DNA from: Ephemerocybe angulata
Taxonomy: Eukaryota; Basidiomycota; Agaricomycetes; Agaricales; Psathyrellaceae
Reading direction: 5' to 3'
DNA length: 64,000 nucleotides
NCBI GenBank assembly: GCA_013368325.1
Contig: JAACJK010000116.1
Location: 124,001 to 188,000, forward strand
Shown: positions 35,601 to 44,613 of the stretch, in pieces
How the letters are laid out: every line of letters starts with the position of its first letter
Position numbering within the stretch: position 1 is the stretch's first letter
The notes under the pieces: model-generated
Told to the model about the DNA's origin: nothing
What the model saw: the letters and a program-made list of their open reading frames with translations, nothing else
The model's database searches: none
Translations under genes and position numbers: made by a program

Positions 35601-36371
35601 TCCCCCGATGGGAGGTACATCCTTTCTGGTTCGGAAGACAGAACCGTTCGGGTCTGGAATGTGCAGACGGGGAAAGCTGCTTTCGATCCATTCGTAGGAC
35701 ATACGGACGATATCAAATCGGTAGTGTTCTCCCCCGACGGGAGCTGCGTTGCGTCTGGCTCGAGAGATAAGACCGTCCGGGTCTGGAAGCTCCCTCAAGC
35801 TCTTGGAGCCCGAGAAAGTCAAGGTACGACAATCCTTCAGCCAGTGTGGGACCAACCTTGTTAACCTGGCTTTCAGAACACGGCTTTCTCCACGAATATC
35901 CCTTTGGTTGCGTCACGGTCGGAGATGATGGATGGCTGCGAAACACCGACGGGGATCTCCTTATGTGGATTCCACCCTCCTGGAATCCGGGATTGTATCG
36001 CTGTGGTGTGCAACAGATCATCGGAAAAGTGGCGACTACCAAGATTGAGCTTCGGGACGCAGTTTGCCATGGCGAGCAGTGGTTGAGGTATGTACTATCA
36101 CAAATGTGTGTTTCGTTTTTTTTTGGTCCAGTGCTCATGAGAAACCGATAGATGTCAAGAATCCCCATCTTTAGATCCCACCGTTGAGGGCATACTCTGG
36201 CCAATCTCATGTCCACAAGTCCTGATTTGAGATGGCCGCCTATATTGGCGTTGGATCATGATCAGCCTTTGAAGTTCACCATGTAGCTTTTGTTTTCTTG
36301 TTGGACCTGACCCTTATTTCTTATATTCGCTTACTGGACTCTAGCCCCATGCTACTTATCTGGACCTCGAC

Positions 36372-37689
36372 GCCAGTCATAAGGCTCGAGAAGGGGAGGA
36401 GTCGGGACGGCGTAGCGGGCGGAGGAGACGCCCGTCCTGAGCGCAACGACGACGAAGATGTTGAGCGGGCTGCAGAAGAGGGAGGAGAGCTGCCGCGAGG
36501 GTGCGATGTCAGTATGGGTTTCTTTTCTGAGAACTTGGAAGAAGGGGAAGAGGGCCGTACAGTAGCTTGGTGTTCGTTCGAGATAAGTTTACTGCCGCGC
36601 GTAGCATGCCCTGGACAGGGTAGGACATCCCCACACAATATTCGAAGAGGCAGAATGTCCAGAATCTGCTCTTCTAATCTTGGAGTTTAAGGCTTGCAGC
36701 GAGCGCAAGCGCCGCCACCGCGCACACGAGCTGCTCAGCTTCGCGTGCACCGTCAAAGACAAGTCACCTGAAGTAACTCTTGTGCTTCGTTCGCCTGGGA
36801 TGCTGACGAGCGCGTGAGGAGGGCTGCGAGAATAGTGTGGGCGTGCGAGCCGGGCCCGAGCATCATGCTGATCATGAAGGTGACAAAGAAGTATCCTAGA
36901 CGTAGGCTGGAACGAAGCCGAGCACGAGGAGGACCGAGTCTAAGTAAAAAAACATCATCAGTCTGTCTGCTTATACAGAAAACCTAGAGAGAAGGGGAGG
37001 AGGAGGAAGCACGTACCATTCCTGACTGCGTCACAAAACTCCCCAGTCTATGGATCTAGAAGACGTTGGTATCTGCCTGTCCACCACCGCTACCCCAGTT
37101 CTCGGCCCAGGTGCCGGAGATGACAACCCACGCAAGACCGAGCAGGCCCGCACTCGTAATGAAAGGAGGGACGAACGAGCCTGTCACCCCCCACGAGCTG
37201 GTTGCTCACGATCCAGGCTGTTGTTGTGACCAGCCCGTTGGTGAGCATGGCGCGGCCCATGGTAGTGGAGAGGAAGGCTGGGGGCACTTATGCAAGGCGG
37301 AGGAGGAGACGAGCCAGGAGGCGCTGAAGACGATGGACGTGGAGATGCAGAGGAAATTGCCGAGCAGCAAGATGGAGAGGAAAAGCATTGTAATGCAGCC
37401 GTAGGCGAGAGTGTATGTGATGCAGAAGTCGAGGCAGAGTTTGCGTCGGCCGCTGCATGCAGGGGAGTTGATGTCAGTAGCATTCGTCGCGTATCGGGGA
37501 GACACTACGCACTGCTGGTCTGCCCAGACACCGACGAGGGCTGCAGCAAGGACTGCAGTGAGGAATCCGGTGACGAAGAGGAAGGCAATCGTGCGCTCGG
37601 GGTATCCGTACTGCTCATGGTAGGCCGAGTAAACATCCGGACCCTGCAACCAGTTCGGGCCCGTCACGATCGCGTCCACTACATACTAG
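36372..37689 (-). pseudogene. Decayed MFSD5-like transporter, copy 2
   Basis: The copy begins abruptly at CCAGTCATAAGGCTCGAGAA after the 3' flank of NLR copy C and aligns on the minus strand to 41171-42747. Preserved pieces include NIFVVVALRTGVSSARYAV (exon 4), an SMMLG loop, ILLLGNFLCISTSIVFSA (exon 2) and NWLQGPDVYSAYHEQYGYP (exon 1). Frameshifts and a changed TSWL/GDWLQ region disrupt it. It lacks the N-terminal ~50 codons at the same point as copy 1, where it joins the same linker. Confidence 0.8.
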
Positions 37690-38462
37690 AAGGAGGAACT
37701 GCCGTGGTCTTTGAAAACGCCGAAAGCCAAGCCTTTATGCAGTCCCGTCCCATTCAACCCCTTCGTCTTCCTGCGCCTTCCCTCCATTTGCGTCGAACAC
37801 CGCCCAAAATGCACAAGGTACTTCGGCTGGGAGCTGCGCAGCTGAGTATTCAAGTTTACACCGAGAACGAGGCGGATCCTAAGAAGACTGCCGTGGTTAT
37901 TGAAGGGGATGGGTCAATGGAGCTGACGACCGCTGCGCAGGATAATATCGTGGTGAGAGAGGAGTTGAGGCCGCCGTAACGTTTGAGAGGAGAGTAGAGG
38001 AAGAAACTGAGCAGACCGGGCGTACCATTTCGGATCGGACCGCCGACGGATCCATCGCCTCCGAACCACCTGAGCCCGACGCTCAGAACTCAACCTCAAC
38101 CACGACACGCTAGCCCCCACCTCCTCGTCCTGGAACATCCTCTGCGATCCCAGAGCGCGAAGCCAAGAAACAGAAAGATACCGAACCCTCGCTCTCGCGG
38201 CCTACCACCCTCCCAAACCTCCTACTTCTCTGACAGTAGACGTGCCAACGCGCGTAGCAGGCCTCGACACCTCTTACTACAAGACACTCTCAGCACATCG
38301 TCACAGTGACAGTGCTTAGGAGTGTCGGGCATGGCAAGGTGAGCTTGAACGCATCTGACGAACGAAATTCCACTGTCGCGTCGACCACACCAGAATCTTC
38401 GGCACCCTCGACACCATTTGGTCTCCCTGAAGCAGATCTCGCTAGAGGAGAGATCGATCATC
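37690..38462. repeat. Linker block, paralogous to 24936-25749
   Basis: It is the same linker as after NLR copy B, with several deletions (for example near 38,010-38,060). It contains the second copy of the unrecognised coding-like segment and then runs into the truncated unit D. Confidence 0.55.
37806..37979 (+). pseudogene. Unrecognised coding-like segment, linker copy 2
   Basis: The frame KMHKVLRLGAAQLSIQ, TENEADPKKTAVVIEGD and NIVVREELRPP ends at a TAA at 37977-37979. It aligns residue by residue with 25037-25198, with mostly conservative replacements and in-frame length changes. No domain is recognised. It may be the terminal exon of a gene whose functional copy lies elsewhere. Confidence 0.35.
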
Positions 38463-40835
38463 CTGAGATACAGCTCTGAAACACCAGGGAAACGGAGAAA
38501 GCTACGACGGAAGCTAGGTAGTCGGAGGCTAGGGAAAAGAGAAGGGTCGATGGGGATGAGGGTTTGAGTTCGAGGTTAGGGAACGCTGTCGTTGCGCCGT
38601 CGTGCGGGTCCTTACCGGTATATGTCTCCTGCGTTGGCGGATAGGCGTATTAAACACTGTCATCGGAACAGGTTCCCAACCTCCCCAATCCTCGTCACAC
38701 TCTCGTGTCTCCAACCCGTCTCGCGCTCAGCATTCTTATACCATTCCTCCCACCTCCTCGAGTCTCAAGCCTCGAACCACACCCAATCCTTGTCTTCAAG
38801 CTCCGGCGCTGGATCACTCAGGCAGCTCGGTTCGTTTAAACAAAACATTGATTGTTATAGGATATATTTTGCCCTGGCTTATTGAACGAGAATGCCGCAG
38901 CAGCGCTAGGTATGTACGCTATTGAAATGGCCCTTCGAGATACTGACATCGCTAGCGTGCCCATTACTCATTAGGGGCTAGTTCCCACCATCTTCACCAC
39001 CGTTCGCAGAATGCAACCCCTCGCCAGGTCGACTTCTCAAACGCGCCCTTCCTGCAGACAGAATGGAGAGAACGCGTTTGAACTCGACCCGGTGCCCTAG
39101 GATGGTTCGGGCCTCATGGACTCTTCGATTCTTTTGAGTGCAACCCACCAAAATCCATTGCCCCGGCAGTAGATTACGCTCAATGTACTGACTCTTACTT
39201 CAAGGCTCTATAATTTGGCTGCTCTGAATCCATTTGTAAAGCCACCAAACTCGGTGAGATCGTTGCGTCCATGTGCTGTGAGTATGACTGAAGGCTTTCC
39301 CGCACGCGTGAACATAGCAGAGCCCTCAGTCGCACAATTTACCTTGTGTGGGCCCATGGGAACCCCAAAAATTATAAGGATCCTGCGCTGGGGGGCTTTC
39401 GCACGTGCAACAAGCACTTGGGATGTCCACAGTGGAAGAAAATGTGGCACACGCGTCAAGCGCGAGAAATAGGCGCCCAACTCTGATGGGCGGCTTTGTC
39501 ACGAAGTTCAGCGGGAAAGACGAGAGCGCGGAGAATAATGACGGGGAAAGCTTGAGACTGTGTCGAGGATGTATTTAAAGGGGATTAAATAAGGGGAGAG
39601 CGCCCGTTGTCTGGCAGTACGATAGCACAGGCGGCCTCAACGAATGAAGGGCCGGAGAAGCGCGATACCTCCTACATATCTAGCTGATATAAGTTTTGAG
39701 CTGAGTACACAGTGGGTGTCAGGCCAGGCAAAAGGGCGCGGCATACCCGGACTCTCGCATACGGATCGCCAGCCCGAGCCCATTGTCGGATGTGCGACCG
39801 TTACTTCACGCTCGCCCAATCGTTGGCTCCATCGTACGCTCGACCAAGCCACCCAAATTCAGGAATACTCAATAGCGCTCAAAATAAGCGCGCGCACTGG
39901 TGGGCTCCGATCTTCGCGTGCATCTGGCTGCAGGGGCCCTGGAAGTACGTTCGAGCGAGCTTCGAGACCAGAAGCTTAAATCTCTACTCAGATCGTTAGC
40001 CTGAAATAGGGATCTCGAGAGAAGAAGGTGTACATCCTGGCCGGCCTACTCCCCGAACCCCAAGCATATCCCTACCCTCCACCTCACTCCATTTCTCCAC
40101 TCTTCTCCGGTGGAGACAGTCCATACCACATCCCAAAAGCGACTTTGTATCCATGAGCGGAACCGTAAATTATGTCTGAATACGTAGCCGGAAGGGTGGA
40201 AGAAGCGGCGGGGCCAAAGCTGAGATGGTGCCAGCGTGTCGAGCTGCAGAGAGGCTGGTGGGGAGGAAGAGGCCGTACTGCTCGGGGTACAGTGATTACT
40301 TACAGAGCCCGCAGCCAATGTGCGTCTAAGTACCTGAAGACGATTGCACCGTTGGAACACTATCTGCGAGATATGAAAGGAATCACGAACCCATGCTACA
40401 TTGGCTACATCCCAGTTGAAAACACGCATTCTTCCCTTCGAAATCACTGACAGCACGTTGTCGACCGCGAAGCTTGCTGCACAGGCTAGGCTGAGAACGA
40501 CTGGCTGGATATTTGGAGTATGAGCGGATTATTCACGGTGGTGTGGTTTCGAAGGCCCAAAGCCGTTCAGGTAGAAAAGAACTGGAGTTAGAAAAGCTCA
40601 TTGTGTCGATCGAGGTGGAGGTTGGTGGAGGTTTAGGAGAAAGCCTGATTGCTGGCTGGTCACCGGCATTTTGGCGTGATTACAATGTCCATATCCTCTA
40701 CATCCTACGCTGAATTCTTCCCCGACTCCTTCAGATGACGATCCATGACAGACGAGGCAATATCGAGTCCACCGTCGTTGGCAGAAGTTGAGAGTGGGAT
40801 GTACGTAGTCGCGGACCTGGCATTTCTACATGGGA
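38463..40835 (+). repeat. Unit D: truncated NLR upstream block without a gene
   Basis: It parallels the upstream blocks of units A-C from the GGTTAGGG landmark through the GCAGAAGTTGAG stretch (about 40,780), then ends before the position of the NLR start. Sequence from about 40,836 is unrelated AT-richer DNA leading into the 3' flank of the intact transporter. The NLR gene has therefore been deleted here or never included. Confidence 0.75.
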
Positions 40836-41170
40836 GCCCCATCGTATGTAGTAGTAGTAATAAGAATGTAAGTGTCCTTCAGTCAGATATCCAGATCGTA
40901 AGTAAGTAGACGATTGAACGAATAGATAAGTCTAACTCGCGATCAGTAGGTAGTATTAGAAAGCGCCTCCTCTCAGGCGTATGCATCCTCAGTCAGTAGC
41001 GTACTTCTTGGTGGGGGTATGGCGCCTGGGCCGGAGTATGTGGCCGAGGTGAGCAGCAGCTCGGGGCCAGCCTGAGCGGGGTATATGGCAATCCGTCGAT
41101 CCATCGACGATCCTCCTCCAACTTCCGTCATCTTTGCGTGCGTACAGACGCCTCGTACACTGTGGATGAT
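40836..41170. other. 3' flank of the intact transporter gene
   Basis: No gene is seen. From about 41,000 the sequence (CTCGGGGCCAGCCTGAGCGG) matches 23,390-23,430 beside transporter copy 1, showing that the duplicated unit included the 3' flank of the transporter gene. Confidence 0.6.
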
Positions 41171-42747
41171 TCACTGTGGATGCCCAGTGTGCGTTTCGGT
41201 GCGGGAGACGACGACGACGCCGGTCATGAGGGACGAGAAGGTGAGAACGAGGGCGCTGGCGGTGAGGACGGCGTAGCGGGCGGAGGAGACGCCTGTCATC
41301 AGCGCGGCGACGACGAAGATGTTGAGCGGGATGCGGAAGAGAGAAGAGAGCTGGGGTGAGGGTCCCTGTTAGTACAGGTTGGAAACTTGGAGGAAGGGGA
41401 AAAGGGACTTACAGTAGCTCTGTGTTCGTTCGAGATAAGTGTCCCGCGTAGCATGCCCTGCACAGGGTAGTACATCCCCACACATGCCTCGAAGAGGCAG
41501 AACGCCCAGAACCTGTGCTTCTCATCCTGATACTTGACGCTCGCAGCGAGCGCGAGCGCCGCCACCGCGCAGACGAGGCTGCTCAGCTTCGCGTGCACCG
41601 TCAAGGACGAGTCGCCTCCGGGGCGCGTGAAGAGGGCTGTGAGGATGGTGTAGGCGAGCGAGCCGAGCATCATGCTGATCATGAACGCGGAGAAAATGTA
41701 GCCGAGGGGGAGGCTGGGGAGGGCGCTGCCTTCTTGGAGTGCGGGCACCCAGAGGAAGACGAAGAGGTACATGCTGCCTTCGAAGCATGTTTGGGTGAGG
41801 CCAAGCACGAGCAGGACCGGGTCTGCGGGGATTATCGTCAGTTATGTTTGCGCATCCACCACTCATGATGAGAGGGAGAAGAAAAGGGGCACTCACCTCC
41901 CTTGACGGTATCCCAAGCCTGGCCCAGTCTGCGTACCTGGAAGACGTCGGTATCCGCCTGTCCGCCACCGCTGCCCCAGTTCTCAGTCCATGTCCCGCGG
42001 ATGACGACCCAGGCCAGAGCAAGCAGTCCTGCACTCGCAATGAAAGGAGCCACAAACGACCCCGTTACCCCGACGAGCTGGTTGCTCACAACGCCCGCGG
42101 CGGTGGCGACAAGCCCATTGGTGAGCGTTGCGCGACCCATGATGGTGGAGAGGGCGGCTGGGGGCACGCCTGCAGATGCGGAAGAGGAGACGAGCCAGGA
42201 CTCGAAGGCGCTGAACAGGATGGAGGTGGAGATCCCTCCGAGTAGACGGCCGAGGAGTAGAATGGGGAGGAAGGGCATAGTTATGCAGACGCAGGCGAGG
42301 GTATAGGTAATGCAGAAGACAAGGCACAGTTTGCGTCGGCCGCTGCGAGAGTGTTAGTTCCTTTTGTCGTTGTGATAGAAGGGATTGAACGCACTGCTGG
42401 TCGGCCCAGACACCGACGAGGGGCGCGGCGAGGCCCGCACTGAGGAATCCGGTGACGAAGAGTACAGCGACAGTGCGTTCGGGGAATCCGTACTGCTCAC
42501 GGTAGAGCGAGTACACGTACGGGCCCTGCAGCCAGTCCGCGCCCATCACGATCGCGTATACCAGCAGGTACCGCCGGGTAAGCGCCGCTGCCGCCGCATT
42601 CCCATCCTTCCCGCCGTTCTCCAGACGCGACTCCGCTGTCTCTTTGCCTTTGAGGAAGGACGAGAGCCGGCGGTCGAGGACGAAGCCTGCGGCGCAGATG
42701 ACCGCGAGGACGAGGAGCTGCACCTCGTAGAACCCGAGGTTGGGCAT
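41171..42747 (-). CDS. MFS transporter, MFSD5 / molybdate-anion transporter family
   Basis: Exons on the minus strand are 42747-42395, 42342-41897, 41822-41413 and 41350-41171; introns are 52, 74 and 62 nt and phases agree. The product is 462 residues. It starts with a hydrophobic segment (residues 8-22), then DWLQGPYVYSLY and YGFPERTVAVLFVTGF. The MFS loop-2 signature ADQHGRRKLC is split by intron 1, and GRLLGGISTSILFSAFESW follows. The last exon has FRIPLNIFVVAAL. These are hallmarks of the MFSD5/MoT2 family, plasma-membrane proteins implicated in molybdate uptake; the substrate here is inferred only from family. This is the only intact member among three copies in the window. Confidence 0.85.
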
Positions 42748-43246
42748 GGTGGCTACGGTGGTGGTGGATTAGCTGGATTAGCCCCTAACGAGTGTGGTGG
42801 TGACACGTAGGTCGTGTTCTGCGCGCGAGGATGCGACTTTAGATGAGGGGGAGGGGGAGAGGCCGTTGAGATCCTCTGCGCTGTACGTGTCGCGGTTGAC
42901 GCAGACCGATGTGGTGTGTGCTGGAGCCTGGAAAGAACCTTATGTATGTCTCCATCATCGGACCTGCCAAGTGCATCACTCTGTGTTACAGCCACCGTAT
43001 CTGCAGCGGCAATGCAATGTGCCTGCAACGGCTTTGGAACTTGTATTTGGGGTGCCCTTCGGGGTGGCGATACCGCTGGTGCGCTGACGTCGATGGGATG
43101 CATCGGAGCCCTCAATTGTTGCCGGCGCCTAGACTTTAAAGCGGGGTAAACGCCACAAGCGCCAACCGCCATAACTCGAGAGTCGGACAAAATTTGATAT
43201 TCATACATACATACAAGTACACAAGATGTTACAGATAGAAATACTC
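42748..43246. other. Intergenic, MFSD5-like promoter side
   Basis: The 0.5 kb between the transporter start and the end of the methyltransferase gene lacks a supportable gene. Frames across it on both strands are short and have no counterpart elsewhere in the window. Confidence 0.5.
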
Positions 43247-44249
43247 TTAATTATACTGCTTCTCCTTATCGGTGAGGGGGACATACTGCAATCCAAATCA
43301 GCACCATGCCATCGACATCAGGAGGATGATATACGTACACGAACATCCATAACCTTCTTCCTCGTAACCCTGCCCTGCTCATCTTTATCGATTTGCTCTA
43401 TCGCCTGCATGTACGACCCCACAGGAATAAACATCCTCCCCGGGCTCGCAAGCTGGTCAAGCAACGCCTGCGGCACCTTCGACGCCGCAGCACCGACGTG
43501 AATCGCTTCGTACGGACCTAAGTACCCCAATTCACCAGTTAGCACATACCCATACTCGCTTGCTAAGAAGAAGGGAGCATGATCAGGGAGAGGTGCGACG
43601 TACCACCCGGAGCGTAGCCCTCTCTCCCATCCCCAGCCACCATCTCGATCGCCCCGCTATCCAAAGCGTGGCCTAGCCCGTCTTGGCGGAGGTTCCCCTC
43701 GGACCAGGTGACGAGCTCCGGGATGTGCTCGATCCCGATAACTTTGCCTGTGTCCCCGACTAGATGGTGCATCACGGCGACGAGGTAGCCACTCCCACTG
43801 CCGATGTCGAGGGCGCGCATGCCAGGGCGGAGGTAGTCCCGGAGATGCTCTGTGGCATAGGCATGCTATAGAGAAGGAGTAAATCAGGGATACTCTTCGG
43901 AGAGGACGCTGTGTGAGAGGGACGCACCATGTGCGGAGCGCTAATCGTAGCGCCGTACCCGATCGTCCTGCAGACTGTACGTCAATCGCTGTATGTGCTA
44001 CAGAGCGCGTTACGCATACTGGGGCGAGTCATCGTATGCATTGACATCGCGTTTGTCGCGAACGTAGTTCGCGCGGTCCACGGCATTCAGCGCCTACGTC
44101 GGCCGGCGTTGGAGTGAATCTGGGATCGGGTACACGATGCGCACCTTTACGACTGGTTCTGAGAGATGGCCTCCACCTGGGAGATGGAGTCCGTCATGCA
44201 GGTTGGAGACGAGCTTTGCGTTGGATGTGCCGCTGCAGCGCCAAGCCAT
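43247..44249 (-). CDS. PCMT1: Protein-L-isoaspartate(D-aspartate) O-methyltransferase
   Basis: Exons on the minus strand are 44249-44145, 44093-44020, 43967-43928, 43865-43604, 43517-43339 and 43285-43247, with 51-86 nt introns. The product is 232 residues, the usual size. It uses S-adenosylmethionine to methylate isoaspartyl residues, starting repair of aged proteins in the cytosol. Diagnostic segments in order are [37 protein letters not shown], the SAM-binding [42 protein letters not shown] and the C-terminal [10 protein letters not shown]. No key motif is missing. The start is fixed by the conserved MAWR. It lies head-to-head with the RRM gene, 364 bp apart. Confidence 0.93.
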
Positions 44250-44613
44250 TGTGATGGGAGCGAGGATGCGGAGCACAGTGACAATGAAAATGAAGTTTGC
44301 AAGCTTCGTAATGATATTGGGCTCGGTGGTGAGTGCGCAAAAGTTCAGATGTAGTCGTCGCCCAAGCAGTGGAGGAGAGGAACTGCTGAGACAGGGGCTT
44401 CGCTAAGCCCCAATAATCCTGCTAACCCCAAATTCAATCCCCGCCTTCCCACGGGCTAAAATCCGCTCGTCACCGAGTCCAAGCATGCGACTCATTCCAT
44501 CACCTTCCTCCACATTCCCAGTCCTCCCTCCTCTACTTGCCGCGAGTAATTCGAGGACGAACGACCGAACGAACGAAAGGAAGAAATACAGGAAGAGTGA
44601 AAGCGCACGCACG
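44250..44613. promoter_or_regulatory. Divergent promoter region, PCMT / RRM gene
   Basis: The 364 bp between two start codons in opposite orientation must serve both genes' 5' regions. A C-rich stretch (44,500-44,540) near the RRM gene may be a pyrimidine-rich initiator. No TATA box is evident. Confidence 0.5.

Larger units (their letters stand above)
28693..36230 (+). pseudogene. NLR copy C: NACHT-WD40 gene split by an LTR element
   Basis: Exons are 28693-29034, 29084-29211, 29265-29409, 29457-29535, 29585-29650, 29700-30139 resuming at 32674-33741, 33795-35823, 35877-36087 and 36152-36230. The LTR element lies between Phe400 and Arg401, after Walker A (GLAGTGKTAVAK) and just before Walker B (VVVLCVDALDECDD). 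The first half therefore ends at a stop about 19 codons into the 5' LTR (30194-30196). The two parts of exon 6 total 1,508 nt and keep phase, so the gene was intact before insertion. Its WD40 exon differs from copy A by one residue (Cys for Arg in repeat 4), whereas its NACHT half resembles copy B. Exon 8 is uninterrupted and supplies the empty site for the DNA transposon in copy A. Confidence 0.88.

Noticed and set aside
37290..37805. Long plus-strand ORF overlapping transporter copy 2
   Set aside because: It is antisense to the decayed transporter gene and its open frame reflects GC bias. Only the portion after 37,806 shows paralogue-level coding signal.
40836..41000. GTAGTAGTAGTAATAAGAATG stretch considered as a microsatellite or CRISPR-like array
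   Set aside because: The repeat run is under 15 bp with no spacer structure, and CRISPR arrays are not expected in a fungal nucleus.
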